A DNA stretch of 64,000 nt from Welwitschia mirabilis (Eukaryota; Gnetophyta; Gnetopsida; Welwitschiales): NCBI GenBank assembly GCA_051453625.1, contig JBOZIK010000001.1, forward strand, positions 83,806,631-83,870,630. Reading direction: 5' to 3'. Numbering within the stretch: position 1 is the first letter of the stretch; the number at the start of each line of letters is the position of its first letter. This document shows, piece after piece, positions 12,300 to 23,559 of the stretch. The translations under genes and the position numbers were made by a program. The notes under the pieces were generated by a model that worked only from the letters and a program-made list of their open reading frames with translations, did not search any database and had not been told where the DNA came from.

Positions 12300-13420
12300 A
12301 AAATTCTAGCACCAACTAGAGTTGTAGCATACAACATTAAGGGGATAGCAATACATTTAGCATTCGGCATTAAGATTGGTAGCTATAAGCCTACTTCATC
12401 AAGTTAGTTGCTAAATCTTTAAGAAATGATGAAAAATGTTAAGTACATCATTTTTAATTAGATGAGTTTTATTGGTGATAAGATATTACTTAATATTGAT
12501 AAAAGAATTAGAGAGATATTTCCAGTTCAATGACACATGAGTTTTGATGGAAGATCTATCATACTAATAAGTGACCTTGCACAATTACATCTAATGAAGG
12601 ATTATCCACCATATAATTATACTAAGGAAATGAAGGCAATATGAAGATCATTTGATATTGTTATGGTATGAGATGCAGTATATAAACAAAATGACGATGA
12701 TCCAAATCAGCAAAGGTTTCAAAATGTACTAATGAATGTAAGAGATGGTAAAGCATTAGATGATGATTATGAGTTTCCTATGATAATTTTTAAACTTTAT
12801 TCTACATCAGATGGAATGGATGGTATTTAGAATTTAGTTCATCTATTTGCTATCAATGATATAGTTTCCACTTATAACAAAAAGTGCTTGCTTCAAATGA
12901 AATCACCCATTACATAATATATAGTAAACAAATCATAAGATTTAGTTAGATATGATGATGCTGATTGTGCATTAGAAATAGAGCTTATTCTGTATCAAGG
13001 ATATAGGGTTATGCTAACTATGAACATATGCTGTGAAGCTAGATTAATAAATGGATCTATGGATGTTATTAAATTAATAGTTTATTATCTAGGAAATAAT
13101 CCACTGACCTTTCAACCTATGTCATGGTTGACTTTGAAACCTATACTATAGTTTCTTTCAATGAATTAAGTCCAAGTATAGTCCCCATCATATTGTTATT
13201 TAGTAATCAAATAAAATAACTACCTCTCAAACTCATATGAGCATTAATAATTCATAAATCTTAAGGATTGACACTAGTCCTAAGGAGATGTTAGGACTAA
13301 CTTTTATGTATTTTTCTTGAGTGAAGTCCATAAAATCAATGAAGATATCACATCAATTCTCTAAACAAAGATAAAGAGAATTATACAAGGATTCTCACTT
13401 GAAGAAGTGAATGAAGGAGA
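12300..13420 (+). pseudogene. Helitron PIF1-like helicase relic
   Basis: Conserved blocks follow each other in helicase order: LAPTRVVAYNIKGIAIHLAF (motif Ia region), IIFN-stop-MSFIGDKILLNIDKR at 12446-12490 (the Walker B 'DEMSMIG' with Asp to Asn and Glu to stop), GRSIILISDLAQLHL (the 'GGKSIILxGDxxQLPPV' block), NDDDPNQQRFQNVL, GYRVMLTMNICCEARLINGSMDVI (motif V region, about 13003-13070), and LPLKLI-stop-ALIIHKS-stop-GLTL at 13219-13275 (motif VI 'AWAxTIHKSQGLTL'). A Walker A GKT was not found upstream, so that part is lost or unrecognisable. The enzyme would unwind DNA during transposition. Confidence 0.85.
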
Positions 13421-13919
13421 AGTAATGTTTAACAAGCCTAAAAGTATAGAATTCATTGTCATTGTAATATTTTGCCAATTTATCTATAGTGTGCATTTGT
13501 ATTAATTAATCAAAAATAAATTATTTCTATTAGTAAAATATTAATACTTAATCTTTGGCTATGTGCCTATATTATTTTTGGTTACCTTCACTGAAACAAA
13601 TTCAAATTTATTTATACCTAAAGACAATGTTTACTTTATAGCATGTTTTAAGAAATTTCTACAAGCATGTGTTCTATAAAGGATTATATATTTAAATGGA
13701 ATATTTATCTAAATTAATATGCATTTCTTTTCAGCAAAAGATTATATGTTTTGATGGAATGTTTAAAAATATGAATATAAGTAATGAGTAAGATATTTCA
13801 TTTATGACATTTTTAATTAAAGAAAATATGAGTAATGAAACTAATTCCATAAGAGACATAATGGATATTGAACTTATAACTATTATTCATCAGTGGTGGT
13901 TGACCACTAGATTAGATAT

Positions 13920-13951
<32 letters not shown>

Positions 13952-13968
13952 CATACATACATACATAA
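13920..13968. repeat. (TACA)n microsatellite
   Basis: About twelve uninterrupted TACA/ACAT units. It directly touches the left end of the foldback element. Confidence 0.95.
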
Positions 13969-14285
13969 GTTGTCCAAGATGTATCAATTTTTTGGCCTTT
14001 TGGATGAGGGTACAAGTGTTGACCTAAATATATTTGTTTAAACATTGGTACTTATAAGAAAAAAATTCAACTTTACTTTTTACCTAAATTTTGACTGAGA
14101 ATGATGCATTGAGTTTTGGTTAATGGTTAACATTAACCATAAGTTAAAATTTAATGTTAAATTTAGGTAAAAAGTAAAGTTGAATTAGTTTCTTATGAAT
14201 ACCAATGTTTAGAAAAATATATTTTAGGTTAATACTTTTATCCTTATCCAAAAGGTGGAAAAATTGATCCATCTCAGCCAACTTA
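13966..14285. mobile_element. Foldback (long inverted repeat) element, about 320 bp
   Basis: The left arm 13966-14096 and the right arm 14158-14285 are inverted copies of each other for about 128 bp with only scattered mismatches. The outer ends are TAAGTTG..C and G..CAACTTA, and the spacer is about 60 bp. The spacer itself contains a near-palindrome, GGTTAATG..CATTAACC (about 14118-14138). The whole unit can form one long hairpin. It has no coding capacity, so it is best called a foldback-type or MITE-like element. Left and right flanks are both TA/CA-rich microsatellite, so a target duplication cannot be read. Confidence 0.75.
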
Positions 14286-14343
14286 TATACATATATATAT
14301 AATACATATAATCTAGTATTAATAATAAGTGAATGATATAGTT

Positions 14344-14897
14344 NNNNNNNNNNNNNNNNNNNNNNNNNNNNNNNNNNNNNNNNNNNNNNNNNNNNNNNNN
14401 NNNNNNNNNNNNNNNNNNNNNNNNNNNNNNNNNNNNNNNNNNNNNNNNNNNNNNNNNNNNNNNNNNNNNNNNNNNNNNNNNNNNNNNNNNNNNNNNNNNN
14501 NNNNNNNNNNNNNNNNNNNNNNNNNNNNNNNNNNNNNNNNNNNNNNNNNNNNNNNNNNNNNNNNNNNNNNNNNNNNNNNNNNNNNNNNNNNNNNNNNNNN
14601 NNNNNNNNNNNNNNNNNNNNNNNNNNNNNNNNNNNNNNNNNNNNNNNNNNNNNNNNNNNNNNNNNNNNNNNNNNNNNNNNNNNNNNNNNNNNNNNNNNNN
14701 NNNNNNNNNNNNNNNNNNNNNNNNNNNNNNNNNNNNNNNNNNNNNNNNNNNNNNNNNNNNNNNNNNNNNNNNNNNNNNNNNNNNNNNNNNNNNNNNNNNN
14801 NNNNNNNNNNNNNNNNNNNNNNNNNNNNNNNNNNNNNNNNNNNNNNNNNNNNNNNNNNNNNNNNNNNNNNNNNNNNNNNNNNNNNNNNNNNNNNNNN
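14344..14897. other. Assembly gap (554 N)
   Basis: Unsequenced. Open frames drawn through it are artefacts. Confidence 0.95.
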
Positions 14898-14898
14898 G

Positions 14899-15042
14899 TA
14901 TATAACTTTCGTCCATAGTGTTTCATGCTCCACTAGTTGTGAAGACTTAAGACACACTTGTTCATGAGGATATATAAGTTTTGTCCTTAGTATTACATGT
15001 TCCACTTCTATGAAGTCTTAAGACCCAGTAATATTTGAGCAT
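14899..15042. repeat. 72-bp tandem duplication
   Basis: TATATAACTTTCGTCCATAG.. (14899) and TATATAAGTTTTGTCCTTAG.. (14971) begin two 72-bp copies that share the elements GTTCCACT..TGAAG..CTTAAGAC. The left copy begins right at the edge of the N gap, so more copies may be hidden. Confidence 0.75.
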
Positions 15043-15244
15043 GTAGGTATTATTATTGCCCTTTAAAATTTGTGGTTATCAAGCCTTGGGTTTTTGTGAC
15101 AATAGTGGATTCTACTATAGACAACCTTAACAACCTCATAATCTTTTAATGCTTAATGAAAAATAATTATTTTCTTTTTTTTAAATGTTATCCTACATAT
15201 CAGATTACTCAATGTGACCTTTATTAGTAGGTGAACAACTACAT

Positions 15245-15665
15245 AAGCATGTTTTCTTTTGTTATGAAAGTTAATCAATGCCATTATAAATGTTAATTAA
15301 TGCCTATAAGTTATGGTAAATGCATGTTTAACACTTAATGATTCTTCCACATAGAAAGGAAAATACATCAAATATCTCACATTGTTTTCACCCTTGCATG
15401 TCATTAACTGGTATGTTGAAGTAAATTTTAATGAAGAAAACTTTATCAAGACATGTGCAAAATTACAAAAAGAATATCCTAGATGCTATATGTAACATGA
15501 ATTGTTAGTGCATTCCACTTTATTTGAAGGTATAAACTGAGAGTCCATCTTGTCCTAGGATTACCTTTAGTAATCACAATATTAATGCTTTTAGGATTGA
15601 TTATTCAATAGCTAACTTGGGTTCTTTTGGATGCTTTAGACACTTCTTTTTTCTAAGGATAATGT
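15245..15665 (+). repeat. 1.55-kb tandem unit, copy A (3' part only)
   Basis: From GTTTTCTTTTGTTATGAAAGTTAATCAATG-like sequence through the TTATATG/CATGAATTGTTAGTGCATTCCACTT region to CTTCTTTTTTCTAAGGATAATGTATGTG, this matches the last 420 bp of the unit seen at 20385-20800 and 27020-27440. The 5' part of this copy is missing or lies in unrelated DNA. No coding potential is seen. Confidence 0.75.
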
Positions 15666-15814
15666 ATGTGTTAGTAAAAATATATATCAATTACTTTCTT
15701 ATTATGTATTTTATTTTCTACATCCTATGTCAATGGCAAGTTTAGGACATCTAACGATGTAAGGGATGTTAATAAATTTGGCAGCATAGTCTACTAATAA
15801 GATAAGACCTTTAA
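15666..15814 (+). repeat. 1.55-kb tandem unit, copy B, first part (before the LINE)
   Basis: TTATGTATTTTATTTTCTACATCCTATGTCAATGG.. through ..CTACTAATAAGATAAGACCT matches the starts of copies C (25887) and D (27460). It ends where the LINE begins, at about 15815, and the unit resumes at 19291 behind the LINE. Confidence 0.75.
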
Positions 15815-16329
15815 CCTACAACTAATGAGGCTTTTTAAAAAAGATGAAAAAAATTTAATGACTGCTATTCTTAAATTTTCTTCATAAAGAAATTTACATC
15901 CAAAAGCAACCATTTCAAGATGCTTTTAGGGTTGGCCAAAAAGTAGAAATCCTCATCATATCAAGATCTTTTCATAAGGGACAAGATTTTACGCAAGCAT
16001 AATAAAATTCAAGGGATAAAAATGGATTAATAAGGACTTGGCAAAAGAAAGATTCCTTAAAATATCTAAAGAATGGCAGATAGTTAAAAAGGCATACAAA
16101 AAAGGTAAGTTTACATATTTAAATGCATAAAACATAGTAGTAATTAAGGATCAAAGTTTTCCAAAAAAGCATATAAATTCTTTGCATTGTGGTCTTTTAA
16201 ACATTGTGAAGGAATTGTAAATAAGATTATTTCTTTAAAAAGCATTAATTTCATAGTATTTTTAATATTTTTTGATTTGTAAAAAATTGGAAAAATGATG
16301 GGTTTGAACATTTTTCTATTTCAAATTTG

Positions 16330-16800
16330 AATATTGTCTTTGCAAATCAATCAAAGAGGTCGACCAGTAGGAGGCATTACATGTCTCATTCAAAATTCCT
16401 TATATCTTGGTAAGGTGAATCAACATGAATAATATATTTGGTTGAAAATTCACCACCATTATGGCTATGTTTATCTTCCTATTTTTTGTTTTTCTTTTAG
16501 AGAATCCTCTATTTATATTAGATTAAAATTATTTAAAGATTTTCCTTTTCAATATTTAGAAGAAGATATTACAGATGTTTAAACAAAAGAGAAGGTTCTT
16601 ATTTGTAGAGATGTCAATGCTTGAATTAAATTGCAATAAACAAATATTATATAATGGCATTATGAGAATGATGGAATAGATGTAATTTTTGATCTAAAGT
16701 TGTCTTGACACTCTACTGATAAACTTTTACTCTAGCCAAAAAATGTTTCTAAAACAAAAAAAGGTGATGAATTTATTGATTTATAATAACTTACATAGAT
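16330..16800 (+). pseudogene. LINE endonuclease relic
   Basis: QRGRPVGGITCLIQNSLYLG at about 16350-16410 matches the 'KRGRPSGGI..' block of LINE endonucleases. Further on, VYLPIF..SIY..LKLF..FPFQYLEEDI and then LICRDVNA at about 16600-16620, the 'LLGDFNAR' motif in which Asp and Asn-Ala are kept but Gly and Phe are replaced. This enzyme nicks the target DNA to start target-primed reverse transcription. Stops follow directly after the motif. Confidence 0.75.
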
Positions 16801-17439
16801 TTCAAAGATATGTAAATTTCATAATCATAAGGATCCAATGAAATTCATGTATTAATTTCATTCTTTCTTCTTTTGAGGATGTATAGTTTGTAAAGAATTT
16901 TGAAGTAGGTAATGATTTAGTGAAATCATGCCATTATCATTTTGAGTTTGTAATAGAAATTACTTTAAATTTGCATAAGAATAAAAATAGCAAGAAGAAA
17001 AACCATTATAGAAGAATAGGCTTCAAAGGTGAAAGAAGCATTTAAGTTAGTTATACAAAGTCTATAAGAATATCAAAGATAAACTAAATTTTTTTAAGAA
17101 ATTCTAGTGGATGTAGCTAATGAAACTTCTAGAGGAAAAATTTAATGCACTTGAAATTCCTAGAGTGATGATGAATGCATATATGCAAGAAGAAATATTA
17201 AAACAACAAATAGAGAGCAAAGGAAAGCAGTAGAAAAAAAATATAAAAGCCTTATTAGAAGTAAAAATAGACAAGGTATCAAATATCATAGGAACTTCTC
17301 ATTTGCATTATTAAAAAATATCCTAAGAAATTTTAAAATTCTTTGTAGCACTAAGATCCTCAACTATAAATCTCTATTTTTTGTAATATGCATTTTTTTA
17401 TAAAATTCTTTTTTCAGATGAAAAAGTCATTTGCAATTT

Positions 17440-18480
17440 TTTTTTGAAGAAGTAATGATTAACATTAATAAATTAGCTAATGGAAATGTCATGGATTAGC
17501 TAAGCTAATTAAGTGGACTAGAGATTTAATTCACAAAGAAAGTTGGAAAAAAAATTATATTTTGCAATGGCAAACATATTAAATTAAGAAGGGAAACAAG
17601 CAAGGCAATTTTGCTATTCAAAAAAGAATATAGAAATGATCTAATAATTATAAAATAATAGTGGTAAGTAGTTTTTTTGCAAAGCATTTTGACATACTTC
17701 TTAAATAGAAGGTTGGCAATTAGGTAGACGTAAATAATATTATAACAATTTTTCAAGCAATTTTGCATCTAAATCATTCCACTATTGATCATTTGCTTAA
17801 TGAAGGCATTGCACAGATTTTGCAGAAAAGCCAAATAAAAAAATTTTTATTTGTTTTATTAATTTTTTTAAATCTTATGATTCAATGTATCATACAAAAG
17901 TATGTATGTGACTTAATCATATTGGAATTTCTTTTGATCTTATTGTTACTATTCAAAGATTATATGAAGAGATTATAATTGAAATAAAAGACTTTAATTA
18001 GAAAACATGTTTTAAATCTTGCTCTATGATAGGAGTGAAACAAGGATGCCCTTCCTCTCTAACACTCTTTGATCTATTCATTGATGAGTTATAAGATTGG
18101 TTCTACAAATAACATAATCATTTTCCTATTAAGATAAAAACATTGGCAGTCTAATTGCTCCTCTATGTAAATGTTACAACTTTGATTTGCACTATGGAAA
18201 GAAGTATGAAGCACAAGCTTCAAAATTTAAAAACTTTTTTCTAATGCTTTGGTTTGACAATAAGTAATAAAAAAAATAAATTACTAATTTGTGATACCAA
18301 AAATACCCAATCTGATTCTAATTTCAATGGGGATAAAATTAAAATAGTAGAAGCTTTTCAATGCTTAGATATTTGTCACTATAATAACTACAAATAGGAC
18401 AAATGCATTAAAGAGAGAATAGCAAGTAAAATTAAATATTTCTATGCTATAAAAAATAAATATAGTTCACTAGGGCTTTC
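17440..18480 (+). pseudogene. LINE reverse transcriptase relic
   Basis: Recognisable blocks in order: KLANGNVMD (the 'LPNGKAxG.DG' start, about 17480), NNYKIIVVSSFFAKHFDILL (the 'NYRxIxxxxxxxKLF' block, about 17647), LHLNHSTIDHLLN (about 17766-17804), GVKQGCPSSLTLFDLFIDEL (18033-18092) and LLYVNVTTLICT at about 18158-18193, where the catalytic 'YADD' has become YVNV. Then SNKKNKLLIC and GDKIKIVEAFQCLDI, the 'I..V..FKYLG' block. Loss of both catalytic Asp residues means it is inactive even without the stops. Confidence 0.85.
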
Positions 18481-19290
18481 GGTTTGATAAGATTACAAAC
18501 AAGTTTTTCAATCTATTATTTCTCCTTCTATTTTATATGGATGCCTAGTTTGAGGGCTCCATATTAGTTTAAAAAATTGAAAAGTATTGAGAAAGTGTAG
18601 AAATTGTTCCTATTAGAGAACTTAAGATAATGATTTAAACATGATATCCTATGATGCTGTTAGAATGTGATCTTTTGCCCATTGAATTCAAAGCTATGTG
18701 TCAGTTTTTTGCTTATAATTTAAAGCTAATGGAAGTAGAGCAAATAAAAATTTTAAGAGCATTTCTTAATTCTACAAAAGAGAAAATGTGTATTTTCAAG
18801 AAAATGTAATGGCTCAAAAAATGAGATGTTTCTCAAGAGAATGTCTAAACCATGTCCTAATAAAATTATGGATAAATGTAAAAGGCAAAAAAAGGAAGTT
18901 TTATTCTGATCATATTAGCCATAATCATCATGATTCATAACTTCACTATCTCAAAGCAAAAATTCCAATCCAGATGCATAGCGTTATTAGGAAAATTTGA
19001 TTGAGTTCACATTGTCTCAGAATCAAAAGTAAAAGATGGAATAGAATTCCCAAAGAAAAATGAACATGTAGGTTATGTAATCTAGGAGCCTTAAAGATAA
19101 AAAACATGTTTTACGTTTTGGTTCTACTATTGAATCTATTAAAAAAATTCAAGATCACTATAAGAAATCTCTTTTATTAATTATTGACCACTTCATTAAA
19201 TCTATCTTTGTATTTCACAACATGATCATTTCCTCTATTTAATAGATCCTTTGAGTCTTAGGATGTAATAAAAAATTAGCTTTAATTTTA

Positions 19291-20807
19291 GTTTCATAAT
19301 CCTTTTTTTTATAAATTTGATATTATAGTTAAATAAAAAATTAAAAAAAAATCTACCAAGTTTTCCACAGGAATTTATTGCATTTTGAAAAGTGTTTAAG
19401 TTTTTGATGTAAGATTTAAAGGAAAAATATAGAAGATGAAAATCCGTAGCACATAGATGCAAATAGACTTATTGTTGCTTCATATTCTAAAATTCTAGGA
19501 ACTATGACTCCAATAAAGACAATAAAGTTAAATGAATTTAGCTAGTTGCATTAAATATTATATGCATCATCGAATTTAAATAGTAAAAAAGGGAGTTAAG
19601 CATACTGATATTTTCTCATTGCATTGCCTTAGAAATAAATAGTCTAATTATATAGATAATAGAATATGTAAATTACATGAGAGAATCACTCACAGCATTT
19701 AACTTTGTCAAAAGAAGTATAAAAAGATATTGTATTACTATACATACACAAGGATTAAACTTTTTTCCAGAAAGAAACATCCATTCCATCATAGCTGATT
19801 CAATATACAGAAGATGAAGACTCTAGTAGCATAAACAAAGACATGTTGATGAAATAATTCTTATGTAATATGTTAATTATTCTAAGAAATAAAGCTGAAT
19901 AACCTTAGTGGTAAATCTATTGGATAATAAAAATTCCAAAAATAAATGACAAACATGATTCACCTATCAAACAAATTCATCTTTGAATGGTTGTTCTTTT
20001 GGCAAAATATGTAAGAGACTAAAGAGCAAATAAAATAAGAGAGAGTTCCAGAGAGAATTTGGCCCTTGCAAGGNNNNNNNNNNNNNNNNNNNNNNNNNNN
20101 NNNNNNNNNNNNNNNNNNNNNNNNNNNNNACCTTTTCCTTTCCATTTATCCTTGCAACAACACTAAAAATCCTTTTCTCTTTTCATTTCCCCACACTTGT
20201 GGAAAAACATGTAAAGATGTTTTCCTCTTTCCCTTTTTTCACACTTCTAAAGAAAAAGTATCATTGCAAATACTTAACTACAAGATAGAAAAGAGGAAAA
20301 TAAGAATGACAAGATTTATAAGCTTGTGGAAAATTTCTCAAGAATCTAGACTTCTTCTCCATTTATGAGATACACTGCATTTCCTTTTGATATCAAAGTT
20401 AATCAATGTCAGTATGAACATTAATAAATGCTTGTAAGTTATACTAAATGCACATTTAACACTTGCTGACTCTTTTACATAGAAAGGAAAACACATCTAA
20501 GATATCACATTTTTTTGGGCCTATTAAAGGAAATGTGATGAAGAAAATGTTGCCATTCCATGCACAAATAGTTGAAAAGAATAATCTATATACCTTATGT
20601 AACATAAATTGTCAATTACTCTACTTTCTATAAAGGTACAAACTAAGACCCAACTTGTCCTTTAGTGATCAATGTATCAGTGCTTTTAGGATTGATGGCC
20701 CTAGTAGTTGACTTGGCTTCTTGCATGCTTTAGATACTTCTTTTATCCTAAGATGATGTATGTGTGAATGAGTATGTATGTATGTCTATATATATAATTA
20801 ATAAATA
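19291..20807 (+). repeat. 1.55-kb tandem unit, copy B, main part (after the LINE)
   Basis: Collinear with copy C (26010-27440) over its full length: the T-run, GTTTTCC..TTTTGCATTTTGAAAAGT, GGGAGTTAAGCATACTGA, AGTATAAAAAGATATTGTATTACTA, TCCAGAAAGAAACATCCATT and so on. It contains a 56-N gap at 20074-20129. No open frame is conserved between copies, so the unit looks non-coding. The last bases run into a TATG/TA microsatellite in which the next copia element is inserted. Confidence 0.85.
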
Positions 20808-21219
20808 TGTCTAAATTTTGATTGAAAACAATAACAATAAAAAAATTAAAGAGAATGAAGACAAATGAATTTATGTGATTCATCCAATGTGGCCTATGTC
20901 CATAGGTGAGAGAAGAGTAATTAATATTATTATATAGAGAGATTACAAACTAAGAGCCTTATAATAATGAAACCATAGCTCTCAAAGAATAAAATGAACA
21001 TATGTCTTAACAAATTGGTATCAAAGCCACGGTTGTTGACTGGTCTCAGGTTTAATTCTCCCTAGTGGCTTCCTGATTCATATGAGAACTTGGCATGTAG
21101 ATCGAGGGGGAGATTATTTAGTATGTAGTTCCCACGCCTAAATTGATAAGTGGATAAATATAAAGGATTCCAATTTTTACCTAAGTGGTGGAATTTGGTG
21201 TGATGGTAAAGGCCCAACA
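20808..21219 (+). repeat. Left LTR of the composite copia element
   Basis: Begins TGTCTAAATTTTGATTGAAA and ends GGCCCAACA, matching 25479-25886 throughout. Inside it, TGGTATCAAAGCC (21016-21028) is a second primer-binding-like site, and GAGGGGGAGATTATT (about 21104-21118) is a polypurine-like tract followed by a short TG-like end. Thus the part 21115-21219 behaves like a short LTR of its own, preceded by another element's LTR end, PBS and PPT. Confidence 0.75.
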
Positions 21220-21220
21220 A

Positions 21221-21233
21221 TTGGTATCAAAGC
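21221..21233 (+). other. Primer-binding site, initiator-Met tRNA type
   Basis: TTGGTATCAAAGC, one base from the LTR end AACA. The plant copia consensus is TGGTATCAGAGC; the one difference is G to A. Confidence 0.85.
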
Positions 21234-21264
21234 TAGATTGTTTGATTGTTTCACATTTACCATA

Positions 21265-21985
21265 ATGATAATAAAGTTCAATATTGAGAAGTTTCAATGA
21301 TCTATTAATTTTGGTTTATGGCAACTCAACATGTGTATGATCTTGATTTAGAACAGATTGCAGAAGGCACTATTAGATAAGGATAAAAGGCTAGAGTCCA
21401 TGACTAGTAATTAGTGAAAAGAGATGGACGTGAAGGCACTTTCTGTAATCCAACTTTTTCTATCAAATAAGCATTGTGAGAATTAGCAAAGAAGACTACT
21501 ATGGCTAGCTTGTACCTTAAGTTAAAATCATTGTACATGATAAAGAATGTTAAGAATTATTTGTTATTGAAGAGAAGACTTAAGAATCTTCGTTTGTAGG
21601 AAGATAACCTAATTAAACCTCATCTAGATGAATTTTTCTCAATCATTATGGATTTGCTAAATATTGATGTTAATATTGAGGATGAATTATCTAAATCATA
21701 TAGACACTTCAAAGAAACTCTACTTTATGGTTGTGATGAATTATCTATTAAGGATGTTAAGAATGCTTTATTGTAAAGTGAATAAATTGATACTCAGTTA
21801 ACTAGAAAGTCTAACAATCCTCCAACAGAAGGTCTAGTAGTTCCTAGTAGAACTTTTAAAAAGGGTTTCATAGTGGTAGTAATAAGAAAAAGTTTTGATC
21901 TAAGTCTAGATTACATAAAAACCTGACCTGTAACTACTGCCACAAGAAAGAATACATTAAATATGAGTGTTAGAAACTTAAAAAG
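21265..21985 (+). pseudogene. copia gag relic
   Basis: The likely start is ATG at 21265 (MIIKFNIEKFQ). Pieces of the copia gag core can be read: MASLYLKLKSLYMIKN, the LKRRLKNLRL segment, HLDEFFSIIMDLLNIDVNIEDE, then YRHFKETLLYGCDELSIKDV. A CCHC zinc knuckle sits at 21929-21970 and reads CNYCHKKEYIKYEC: three Cys remain, but Gly became Glu and His became Tyr, both by C to T / G to A type changes. Several stops and frame changes are present. Gag would coat the RNA in virus-like particles. Confidence 0.85.
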
Positions 21986-22052
21986 AGAAATCAGTAATAA
22001 CAAAATTTTGATAAAGATGGTCAAGAAAATTCTACCAAGGCTAGTGTTATAG

Positions 22053-23500
22053 ATGGTAATATTGATTACAAATGGTAATAGTGATGCTTTACTAGCAACT
22101 GATGATAAGATTAAAAATAGTTTTGAGTGGATTTTTAACCCTAGATGTTCTTATCACATGTGTCCCTATGAAGATATGTTCTCTACCTATGAACCTATTG
22201 ATGACGCAATGGTCTTAATGAGTAATAACATGCCTTGTAAAGTCATTAGTAGGGGGGACAATTAGAAATGAAATGCATGATGATGTGGTGAGGACATTAT
22301 CAAGTGTACATCATGTCCTAGATTTAAAGAAGAATCTTATCTCTTTGGGTACCTTTGATGTTAATGGATGCAAGTACTTAGCTGAAGGTGCAATGATGAA
22401 AGTTGTTAAAGGTGTGGTTGTACTAATAAAAGATAAGAAAGTTGGCACTTTATATGTTTTAAAGGGTAGTATAGTTACAAAGTCTACTACAGTAACCTTG
22501 GCCTTGTCTAATACTGATGTTACTAAGTTATGGAATATGAGTCTATGGCACACGAGCGAGAAAGGCATGGTAACATTGTGTAAGAGAGGGCTTTTGTGTG
22601 AATAAAGCATTAAAAATTTGAAGTTCTATGAGCATTGTATTTATGGGAAGCACAAAAGAATCAATTTCAACATTGCTACTTATAGGACTAAGGGCAGTCT
22701 TGACTACATACACTCTAATTTGTGGAGTTCTTCAAAAGTTGCTTCTAAGGGAGATGCTAGATACTTATTGACATTAATCAATGATTACTCTAAGAAGGCA
22801 TTGGTCTTCTTTTTCAAGCATAAGAATGATGTTTTTGATACATTTAAGAAGTAAAAAACTATGATTGAGAAGCAAACCAAGAAAGAAATTAAGAGGCTTA
22901 GAACTAATAATGGCCTAGAGTTTGTGAAAGGTAAGTTTAATAACCTTTGTAAGAAGGAAAGAATTGTAAGACATCCTACATGTGTTGGTGGACCATAGTA
23001 GAATTAAGTGGTAGAGTGCATGAATAGAACATTGATAGAAAGAGCTAGGTGCATGTTGCCTAATGATAATTTGAGGAGGATTTTTTTGGGTAGATGCAAT
23101 TTCTATAGCCTCTAATTTGGTGAATTAGTCTCCTCATACATCCCTCGATTTAAAAACACTAGAAGAGGTATGGTCTAGAAAACCTTCTAATTATTAAATT
23201 TTGAATTTTTTTGGTTGTTAATCTTATTCTTATGTTAATGATGGAAAACTAGAACCTAGAGCTAAGAAATGTATTTTTATGGGCTAGGGTTCTAGTGTTA
23301 AAGGATATTGACTTTAGTGACCTATTTCTAAGAAGTTAATTGTAAGTAGAGATGTTACTTTTGATGAGTTAGTTATGTTATCTCCAAAAAAGGAGACTTC
23401 TTCTTCTAGTGACTTAGGTACACCGTAGAGCACCACGAGGGAGGTGGAGTTGCAAGTCACTATGTCATCTTAACAATTGCCACACACTTCACAACATAAT
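22053..23500 (+). pseudogene. copia pol: protease, GAG-pre-integrase and integrase relic
   Basis: Protease: FEWIFNPRCSYHMCP at about 22121-22166; the catalytic Asp of the usual 'WILD' is Asn. Integrase zinc region: LWNMSLWHTSEKGM and FYEHCIYGK, with the first His now Asn and one Cys now Tyr. Integrase core: DYIHSNLW (about 22700) and TNNGLEF (about 22905) show both catalytic Asp residues replaced by Asn, while the Glu in VVECMNRT is kept. At 22993-23001 CCATAGTAG replaces the conserved Pro-Gln-Gln, giving TAG stops. Two stretches (22273-22605, 22618-22854) are still open. The protein would process the polyprotein and insert cDNA; it is inactive here. Confidence 0.9.
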
Positions 23501-23559
23501 TTGGATGATGTATTATTTGGAAAAAAACCACAACAAGATTTATATTCTATTGTAAAGTC

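Larger units (their letters stand above)
7140..13430 (+). mobile_element. Autonomous Helitron (RepHel), decayed
   Basis: In order on the plus strand are: a Helitron-like N-terminal region (about 7717-8165); a rolling-circle Rep endonuclease with an HUH motif (9293-9301) and a YxxKY tyrosine motif (9950-9964); and a PIF1-like superfamily 1 helicase (about 12300-13420). This Rep-helicase fusion is specific to Helitrons. The frame is broken by dozens of stops. A 1.15-kb segment covering the end of Rep and the linker is present twice (9797-10939 and 11040-12180) around a 100-N gap. I could not fix the ends: no convincing 5' TC or 3' hairpin-CTRR terminus was found. When active it would move by peel-and-paste rolling-circle replication. 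Confidence 0.85.
15815..19290 (+). mobile_element. LINE (non-LTR retrotransposon), decayed
   Basis: Its boundaries are inferred from where repeat unit B is interrupted and resumes. Inside are an apurinic-type endonuclease (about 16330-16800) followed by a non-LTR reverse transcriptase (about 17440-18480), the standard LINE order. The wording of the RT blocks (NHSTIDHLL, GVKQGCPSSLTLFDLFIDEL) is that of a LINE group common in land plants; I do not assign a clade. The 3' end is A/T-rich (GGATGTAATAAAAAATTAG, about 19261) without a clear poly(A) tail, and a target duplication is not readable. All frames are broken. Confidence 0.8.

Noticed and set aside
13892-13910. Hairpin AGTGGT..ACCACT followed by CTAG as a Helitron 3' end
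   Set aside because: The hairpin overlaps CTAG instead of preceding it by several bases, and the next base is A rather than T; it is also 480 bp beyond the helicase.
14144-15005. Long open frames of 212-260 codons on both strands
   Set aside because: They run through 554 N and have only a few real residues at each end.
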